Assembly: GCF_019457595.1 (NCBI RefSeq)
Contig: NZ_CP080419.1
Coordinates: forward strand, 3,410,001-3,474,000
Length of the DNA: 64,000 nucleotides
Source of the DNA: Shewanella psychrotolerans
GTDB lineage: Bacteria > Pseudomonadota > Gammaproteobacteria > Enterobacterales > Shewanellaceae
Direction: 5' to 3'
Positions 58,650 through 64,000 of this stretch are shown piece by piece. Each line of letters opens with the position of its first letter. The first letter of the stretch is position 1. The position numbers were made by a program, and so were the translations under genes. The notes beneath the pieces were generated by a model. It made no database searches, was not told the origin of the DNA, and worked only from the letters and a program-made list of their open reading frames with translations.

Positions 58650-59135
58650 TTACTCGTAGTCGGAGGCGTAAGTCTCCTGATACGTATGCGAATAAAGCTC
58701 AAACAGATTTCCAAATGGGTCTTCTAGATACACCATCTTCGCCTGCTTGCTGTCATCTTCAGGGTGGTAGCGCATGATGTCCATACGCACTTTACCGCCA
58801 AACGCTTCGGTGCGCGCGATTGCGCCTTCAAAGTCATCGGTTTGCAGACAAAAATGGAAGATACCAAGGCGCGAGAAATCGACTTCGTGACGCTCAGCGC
58901 GATCTTTCATCTCAAACAATTCAACGCCGATGCCATCGCTGGTAACTAGGTGGGCAATATTAAAGCCTTTGAAGCCTTCGCCAAATACCGCAATACACAT
59001 TCTACCTATCGCAGTTTCACGCTCTTCAACCACTTTGGTGTTGTTCATAACAATCTTTAAACCAAGCGCTTTCGTGTAAAACTCAACCGCCGTGTCCATG
59101 TCGCCAACCATAATACCTACATGATTCATTTTCAT
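58650..59135 (-). CDS. VOC-superfamily (glyoxalase/dioxygenase-fold) protein
   Basis: 161 residues. The ATG at 59135 is preferred (GGAG seven bases upstream); ATG at 59138 and GTG at 59150 are possible. The fold shows paired beta-alpha-beta-beta-beta units: MNHVGIMVGDMDTAVEFYTKALGL at the start and a second unit from GIFHFCLQTDDFEGAIARTEAFGG (each given in part). Candidate metal ligands are His of NHVGI, Glu of GVELFE, His of FHFCLQ and Glu in NLFELYS. Resembles lactoylglutathione-lyase-like proteins of unknown substrate. A dispersed repeat with a terminator-like hairpin follows the stop codon. Confidence 0.88.
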   Translation of the reverse strand: MKMNHVGIMVGDMDTAVEFYTKALGLKIVMNNTKVVEERETAIGRMCIAVFGEGFKGFNIAHLVTSDGIGVELFEMKDRAERHEVDFSRLGIFHFCLQTDDFEGAIARTEAFGGKVRMDIMRYHPEDDSKQAKMVYLEDPFGNLFELYSHTYQETYASDYE

Positions 59136-59329
59136 CATTTTGCTCCACACACTTAAATTAGATAACTCATTTGTTTCGATGGGAACAGTATATGGAGCAC
59201 GAATGATTACGTAAAATTATCAATAATTATGATTATAAGTACGATTTGTTATCAATAAAACCAAGGCAGTGCCAGTTAAATAACCGTGAGTCGCTTTTAG
59301 CATCGATATGTAATGTGTAACTGATTACC

Positions 59330-60262
59330 TTATGACGTTTGCGCCTGCGCGCTAATGATAGCTTGGTCCCAATAGGGCGGTGAGCCATAGTAGCCATCGA
59401 TAAAATCAATAAAACACCTCACCTTATTCGGTAGTAGTTTTCTATTGGCATAAACCGCATATAAACCTAAGGACTCAGGGGCGAACTCAGGCAATATTTC
59501 CACAAGTTCACCACGACTAATGGCGTCGCTTGCGATAAAAGTAGGTTGTAGCACGATACCCGCGCCGGCAATCGCCGCCCCCACTAGCACATCTCCATTA
59601 TTACAATGAAATTGACCACTAGATTCACTATTTTTCACCCTGAGCCACTGGGATACCTCGTCCTTGCCCTCCATTTCCATGTAGCTGTAATGCAAGTAGC
59701 GGTGATGCTTTAAATCTTCAGGTTGGCGCGGAATGCCATGTTTTTTGAGGTATGCAGGCGCGGCGCATAACATTAACCGAATGGGCGCTACGGGTTTGGC
59801 AATAAGTGACGAGCTTTTAAGCCGCCCAATGCGCAGCGCAATATCGAAACCTTCATCGACAATATCGACTTTGCGATCGTTAAGCTGCAAATCGACATTA
59901 ACTTGCGGGTACTGCAATTGGAACTCAGCAAGCAACTTGCTTAGATGTTTTAACGCGAATGATACCGGCGCACTTATCCTCAGGGTACCTTTGGGATTTT
60001 GTTGTAGGCCGCCTAATTGTGAGTCCATCTCATCGATACTTAATAGGATCTGCTGCGCATGCTGAAAGTAATGTGTACCTGCTTCGGTCAGGCTCACTTT
60101 ACGTGTGGTACGATGCAGCAGTCGCACATCGAGGCGCTCTTCTAATTTAGACACGTATTTGCTCACCAGTTGCGGTGATAGCTGCATTGCGGTCGCAGCA
60201 TTGCTGAAACTGCCTTCGGTCACGACCGAGACAAAGGCGCGCATGGCGTCGATTCTATCCAT
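59330..60262 (-). CDS. LysR-family transcriptional regulator
   Basis: 310 residues. The winged helix-turn-helix (1-60; VSVVTEGSFSNAATAMQLS...QLVSKYVSKLE, given in part) is followed by the effector-binding domain (about 90-300). The pattern MDRIDAMRAFVSV, KVSLTEAGTHYF and RISAPVSF places it in the DmlR/AaeR-like group. It is divergent from the DoxX and YgiD genes, which it probably controls; such DoxX/LysR pairs respond to aromatic or electrophile stress. Gap between starts is about 175 bases. Confidence 0.93.
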   Translation of the reverse strand: MDRIDAMRAFVSVVTEGSFSNAATAMQLSPQLVSKYVSKLEERLDVRLLHRTTRKVSLTEAGTHYFQHAQQILLSIDEMDSQLGGLQQNPKGTLRISAPVSFALKHLSKLLAEFQLQYPQVNVDLQLNDRKVDIVDEGFDIALRIGRLKSSSLIAKPVAPIRLMLCAAPAYLKKHGIPRQPEDLKHHRYLHYSYMEMEGKDEVSQWLRVKNSESSGQFHCNNGDVLVGAAIAGAGIVLQPTFIASDAISRGELVEILPEFAPESLGLYAVYANRKLLPNKVRCFIDFIDGYYGSPPYWDQAIISAQAQTS

Positions 60263-60436
60263 TACTTTAGTCCCTTTACTTAGCCCCTTTACTTAGCCTC
60301 ATCGCTTAGCTAATTACAAACAATATGTTGATAATCATTCTTCAAAAGCCATATTACTCCCGCGTTATGTTGATAGTAAAGTGTGTTCATCCCGAGACGG
60401 GAACCGAATCAACTCAATTTAATGAAGGACACAAGT

Positions 60437-60886
60437 ATGAACAGATCACTATTGAACACATTATTTGAAACGAATGCTGGGCTTGCAGGCTTGATACTCA
60501 GAGCACCCATTGGCCTAATTCTCGCCGCTCACGGCGCGCAGAAACTGTTTGCCTGGTTTGGTGGTTATGGCTTAGAAGGCACGGGGCAATGGATGGCGAG
60601 TATTGGCATGACGCCAGGTTATTTAATGGCGTTACTGGCTGGCAGCGCTGAGTTCTTTGGTGGTTTAGCCTTGGTGTTAGGCCTAGTGACTCGCCCTGCG
60701 GCAGCGGTGGCAGCCTTTACTATGCTAGTAGCGATATTCACTGTGCATATTAGCAATGGTCTATTTATGTCAAACAACGGCTATGAATATGCACTAACAC
60801 TCTTGGTCGCACTCCTTGCTATAGTCGTACAAGGTGCTGGTTCGCTAAGCCTTGATAAACTTATCGCCAACAAACTGAACCGCTAG
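60437..60886 (+). CDS. DoxX-family membrane protein
   Basis: 149 residues from the ATG at 60437 (AAGGA seven bases upstream; the frame opens earlier at 60383 but without a site). Four membrane helices with the family motifs LRAPIGLILAAHGAQKLFAWFGG (given in part), ALLAGSAEFFGGLALVLGL and TRPAAAVAAFTMLVAI. DoxX-like proteins occur in stress-related membrane complexes but their reaction is unknown. It is probably cotranscribed with the extradiol dioxygenase 96 bases downstream and controlled by the divergent LysR protein. Confidence 0.92.
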   Translation: MNRSLLNTLFETNAGLAGLILRAPIGLILAAHGAQKLFAWFGGYGLEGTGQWMASIGMTPGYLMALLAGSAEFFGGLALVLGLVTRPAAAVAAFTMLVAIFTVHISNGLFMSNNGYEYALTLLVALLAIVVQGAGSLSLDKLIANKLNR

Positions 60887-60982
60887 ACCATCTAGCGCAT
60901 CTAAAACACAAGCCCCAATCGCGGCTTAGGCCGCGGCGAAATTGATATCTGAGGGACTGCGGTGATATTGCATGGAGACAGT

Positions 60983-61804
60983 ATGAATAACCTAAACATC
61001 GCTTTTATTTCCCACGGTGGTGGCCCAATGCCGTTACTTGATGACCCTGCTCACGCTGATTTAGTGGTTTATCTTAAATCACTTGCTCGCAAACTAGCAC
61101 GCCCCAGCGCCATTTTAGTGATTAGCGCCCACTGGGAGGAGTCGGTGGCGACAATCACCGCCAGCCCTAACCCAAAAATGCTCTACGATTATTCAGGTTT
61201 TCCGGCCGACAGCTATCAGTTGCAATACCCAAGCCCGGGAGAGCCAATACTCGCTGAAAAAATACAAAAAGCGTTACAAAGTGCCGATATTACCGCGAAA
61301 TTAGATTATCAGCGCGGCTATGATCACGGCATGTTTGTACCATTAATCTTGATGTATCCCGAGGCCGATATTCCAGTAATCCAACTGTCACTGGTCAACA
61401 CCCTCGATGCAGCGCAGCATCTGAACATAGGCAAAGCATTACAGGCCCTAGATCACGATAATTTATTAGTGATAGGTTCTGGGTTTTCATTTCATAATAT
61501 GCGAGAGTTTTTTGCGCCGAACACCGAGGATCGCCAGGTTAAAAACCACCAGTTTGAACACTGGCTGCAGACAACTTTGAGCGATAAGCAGCTCACCGAA
61601 GCGGCACGAACCCAAGCAATGGTAGATTGGATCAGCGCCCCTCATGCCCGCTATTGTCAGCCTCGTGAAGAGCACTTGCTGCCACTTCACGTGTGCTACG
61701 GTTTAGCTGGTCGTGCCAGCGATGAGCATCAAAACGTCACCATTTTTAACAAACAATCCAGCTCGTTTGTGTGGCACAGCCAAGCAGAAAGTTCACCCAG
61801 CTAG
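60983..61804 (+). CDS. ygiD: Class III extradiol dioxygenase, 4,5-DOPA dioxygenase-like (YgiD)
   Basis: 273 residues from the ATG at 60983 (GGAGA five bases upstream; a GTG at 60962 precedes that site). LigB-type fold. The N-terminal SHGGGPMPLLD supplies the first metal His, SAHWEE the second, and DHGMFVPL with GSGFSFHNM provide conserved active-site residues. Length and motifs match E. coli YgiD, a zinc-containing DOPA-dioxygenase homologue. It should open catechol-type rings, though the natural substrate is uncertain. Last gene of the DoxX transcript. Confidence 0.9.
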   Translation: MNNLNIAFISHGGGPMPLLDDPAHADLVVYLKSLARKLARPSAILVISAHWEESVATITASPNPKMLYDYSGFPADSYQLQYPSPGEPILAEKIQKALQSADITAKLDYQRGYDHGMFVPLILMYPEADIPVIQLSLVNTLDAAQHLNIGKALQALDHDNLLVIGSGFSFHNMREFFAPNTEDRQVKNHQFEHWLQTTLSDKQLTEAARTQAMVDWISAPHARYCQPREEHLLPLHVCYGLAGRASDEHQNVTIFNKQSSSFVWHSQAESSPS

Positions 61805-61881
61805 CTATTGTTAAACAGAGGCTTTGCTCATCAATGAAAGCTTGATGCATAAATGTGCGACACGCTTTCCAGCCACCAACA

Positions 61882-61909
61882 AAAAAGCGAACCCTAAGGT
61901 TCGCTTTTT
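61882..61909. terminator. Bidirectional terminator between ygiD and the TIR gene
   Basis: AAAAAGCGAACC (61882-61893) pairs with GGTTCGCTTTTT (61898-61909) around CTAA. T tracts exist on both strands, serving two convergent operons. The stem is nearly the same as that at 35897. Confidence 0.92.
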
Positions 61910-61938
61910 AATCTCTAAAGCACATATACCCTATCAGA

Positions 61939-62808
61939 CTAGAAGTCCCAATCCAGAGAAAAACGATTACCCGCAGGTAAAATCGGCTCCACAGTCTTTT
62001 TATACTTAGCTTTCACACGCCCCTTACTTTGACCAATCGACTTTAATTGATTAAATCCGGGCGTTGCATCAGCAATGTAATTATCTTGATAGTAATGCCG
62101 AGAAAGCGCCCCCAGACTATAGGCTGCTGCTGGCGCCATGTCGGTATAAAGCAAGCGAGTAAAACTAGCAACAAAAGTATCGGCTTGGCTTTTAGACAAG
62201 TGCTTGAAGGTCTTTATTTGTAACTTAGCCATCAAGATTAAATACTGGGCTTCATCTTTCGAATCGGCTTGAAAATGATGATGCTCTAAAATAGTTAACG
62301 CCGCCTTTGGATTGGCGGTTTTTAACGCACTTGTCGCTTGCTTAAGGTATTGTTCATCAAGTGATTCACGAGGAGTTGTGTTACTGTCCGCCAATATTTG
62401 AGTCATCACAACAGTAAAATCATTCTGTGCTACCGCAGCACAAATATCTATCCACTGTAATGTCGACATGTGATATTGGTAAGCGCTATCAAATGCCGTA
62501 TTTGGCGTATCATCAGCCTTTAATGGCAACACCCGGCAACCAAACTGCAAAGCCAGCTCAATTTCTTTTATCACCTCACTCGAACCAGTGTAATTAACTC
62601 GAGCATCACCCATTGAGTTTTTTGTACAGAGTACCAAAAACAGTTCCGCTTCATTTAAGCCTTTAGGAATACGGGCCGCATAATGTTCGCCACCCGCAAT
62701 TTTTTCCTGATCAAACCATACTTGATGACCACAATTTTCTAAACTTGCCTTGAGTGACAAGGCAAGCGCACGATCTTTTGAGCTGTAACTAAGAAACAAG
62801 TTCTTCAT
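61939..62808 (-). CDS. TIR-domain protein
   Basis: 289 residues. The N-terminal TIR domain (about 1-130) reads LFLSYSSKDRALALSL, then HQVWFDQEKIAGGEHY, ELFLVLCTKNS and SSEVIKEIELAL, where a Glu suited to NAD cleavage occurs. The C-terminal half (about 150-289) is helical and TPR-like (ALKTANPKAALTIL, ending RFSLDWDF) and has no known enzyme motif. Its start overlaps the end of the upstream membrane-protein gene by 20 bases, implying coupled expression. Bacterial TIR proteins often hydrolyse NAD or make signals in phage defence; here that is only a possibility. Convergent with ygiD at a shared terminator. Confidence 0.87.
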   Translation of the reverse strand: MKNLFLSYSSKDRALALSLKASLENCGHQVWFDQEKIAGGEHYAARIPKGLNEAELFLVLCTKNSMGDARVNYTGSSEVIKEIELALQFGCRVLPLKADDTPNTAFDSAYQYHMSTLQWIDICAAVAQNDFTVVMTQILADSNTTPRESLDEQYLKQATSALKTANPKAALTILEHHHFQADSKDEAQYLILMAKLQIKTFKHLSKSQADTFVASFTRLLYTDMAPAAAYSLGALSRHYYQDNYIADATPGFNQLKSIGQSKGRVKAKYKKTVEPILPAGNRFSLDWDF

Positions 62809-64000
62809 TGCGTTCCTGCTTATGCAGCTTGAGTTGATGACGGATATTCTTAATTGCCTCTTCAGCTTTATTCGTTGAGATCTCGCTATCTAAAGCCGCA
62901 TTATCTTTATCCATGGATTTGATTTGAGTTTCAATATCATCTAACTCTTCTTCACGTTCCTCTTCATCCATGTCGGTGTCTTCAAGTATGCTTTTCTTTC
63001 TCGCTTCCAGCGCCTTCAAAATAGAATGGTTGCTCACTCTCTCTTTCTCTTCGTTATCTTTCGCAGCTTCTACAATACTTCGTAAACTATCTTGAGTAAG
63101 AATAGTTAATCGAATCTTATCGCCGCTACTCACAACGAGATTAACGTCAATTGCTGAAATCGTCTTTTTACCAATACCAGTTTGACGCTCTACATCGTCC
63201 TTATTAACTGTGGTCACATCTTTATAGAAAAAGCTTTTTGACGATTTACCGCTCAATTCTTTGTTAATAAAGTCATAAAAACCGGTAAACAAATCAATTT
63301 TGTCTGCGGTTAAGAAAATAAATTGGATATATTGAACGGCAAAAACCAATGATCCATTTTTATCTCCCCAGAAACTAAATTCATTTTCACCACGTAGCTT
63401 AGTTAATGCTGGAGCACGCCTTTCATCAGACTGAATCAATGCCCAATCACTTAATACAATGGCTTCGTGATTAGAGTAAATAACATCTTCTTTTTCTAAA
63501 CCACAGCTATGAAGCGCTTGTTTTTCGATCTCATTTTCAATAATACTTTGAATGGTAGCATTAACAGATTCACCACTATAGAGGTTACGATTCTTTCTTA
63601 GCGGTACACTCTTCCATAATTGAGCGCGATGGGCTTTTACCTTGTCAATTAACAGACAATACTCGGGTAAAAGTGCATTAAGTATCGTTAAGTTTCCTGT
63701 TTCCAAAAGCTGCAATGTTTTTTGACTTCTGTTTTTCATGAAAAAGATCAAACACAATAACAACGGCAGACCTGCTGCCCCAGCACAAATAATCATAACA
63801 ACATCGAGCTTAAGAGGCCTGAATCCAGAAACATAATCACCCGCTAACTGATTAAACAAGTCTGGTGCATTAGCCTCAGTGCATAAAACGGCACCAACGC
63901 CAGCAACAACTAAGGTTAAAAACAGCATCACTAAGCTAATAATCTTATTAAAGCCACGCTTTTTCTTGTGAACTTCCAGCGCTTCTTGTGCTGTCTCAAT
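62789..64000 (-). CDS. Membrane-anchored coiled-coil protein paired with TIR gene, N-terminus outside window
   Basis: The frame is open to the right edge, so the start is outside; at least 403 residues are visible. The first visible segment is basic (HKKKRGFNK), followed by membrane helices at about 23-42 and 67-89 of the visible sequence. A large cytoplasmic part follows, including a beta-rich stretch (FFYKDVTTVNKDD, IDVNLVVSSGDKIRLTI) reminiscent of PH-like domains, and a C-terminal coiled coil (about 310-395, rich in E, D and K: DMDEEEREEELDDIE). No known catalytic motif. The 3' end overlaps the TIR gene by 20 bases, so the two likely form a sensor-effector pair. Family not recognised. Confidence 0.75.
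   Translation of the reverse strand: METAQEALEVHKKKRGFNKIISLVMLFLTLVVAGVGAVLCTEANAPDLFNQLAGDYVSGFRPLKLDVVMIICAGAAGLPLLLCLIFFMKNRSQKTLQLLETGNLTILNALLPEYCLLIDKVKAHRAQLWKSVPLRKNRNLYSGESVNATIQSIIENEIEKQALHSCGLEKEDVIYSNHEAIVLSDWALIQSDERRAPALTKLRGENEFSFWGDKNGSLVFAVQYIQFIFLTADKIDLFTGFYDFINKELSGKSSKSFFYKDVTTVNKDDVERQTGIGKKTISAIDVNLVVSSGDKIRLTILTQDSLRSIVEAAKDNEEKERVSNHSILKALEARKKSILEDTDMDEEEREEELDDIETQIKSMDKDNAALDSEISTNKAEEAIKNIRHQLKLHKQERNEELVS

Overview
The window reads as chromosomal DNA of a marine gammaproteobacterium, most likely Shewanella or a close relative in the Alteromonadales. This is inferred from moderate GC, the family mix (OsmC-YcaO fusion, DUF3297, large U32 protein, TAXI-TRAP transporter, Dcu carrier, several c-di-GMP proteins), a glucose PTS with a IIA-HPr-EI fusion, and dispersed intergenic repeats. 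No rRNA, tRNA, CRISPR array, prophage or complete insertion sequence was seen.

Layout. 1-10.2 kb: a PAP2 phosphatase lipoprotein cut by the left edge, an orphan family 3 solute-binding protein, and a signalling block with a Cache-PAS hybrid histidine kinase, a REC-GGDEF cyclase downstream of it, and a divergent REC-PAS-GGDEF-EAL protein. 10.3-22.4 kb: a putrescine uptake and gamma-glutamyl catabolism cluster (two PuuB-like oxidases, PotI, PotH, PotG, two PotF-like binding proteins, PuuA, PuuD and the regulator PuuR). PuuC and PuuE are not in the window. 22.6-27 kb: PtsG with an extra, Cys-less IIB-like tail, and the IIA-HPr-EI fusion. 27.4-38.1 kb: M13 lipoprotein peptidase, TAXI-TRAP transporter, YghU, a cupin_5 protein, a small unknown protein, a DsbA-family protein, and the OsmC-YcaO fusion. 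38.5-40 kb: a secreted GH43 arabinanase with a ricin-type trefoil.

40.2-49 kb is the most system-like region. exbB-exbD-tonB diverges from an operon of an M16 lipoprotein protease, a TonB-dependent receptor, a DUF4920 protein and a PepSY-associated membrane protein. A good Fur box lies between the two arms. The pairing of receptor, TonB and M16 protease recalls the Fus/YddB-PqqL systems that import and cleave iron-containing proteins, so iron-regulated import of a protein or peptide is a reasonable hypothesis.

49-62 kb holds metabolic and housekeeping genes: Dcu carrier, U32 protein, GST-like protein, DUF3297, an orphan sugar-type binding protein, a deaminase, DUF2726, a VOC protein, and a LysR/DoxX/YgiD trio. 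It also holds a TM2-domain gene broken by two in-frame stops. At the right edge a TIR-domain protein overlaps a membrane-anchored coiled-coil protein that runs out of the window; this may be a defence or signalling pair.

Non-coding structure includes three copies of a MITE-like repeat with ATACCAAT ends, three copies of a second repeat whose stems differ in sequence yet still pair, two heptanucleotide tracts sitting on stop codons, and several clear terminator hairpins.
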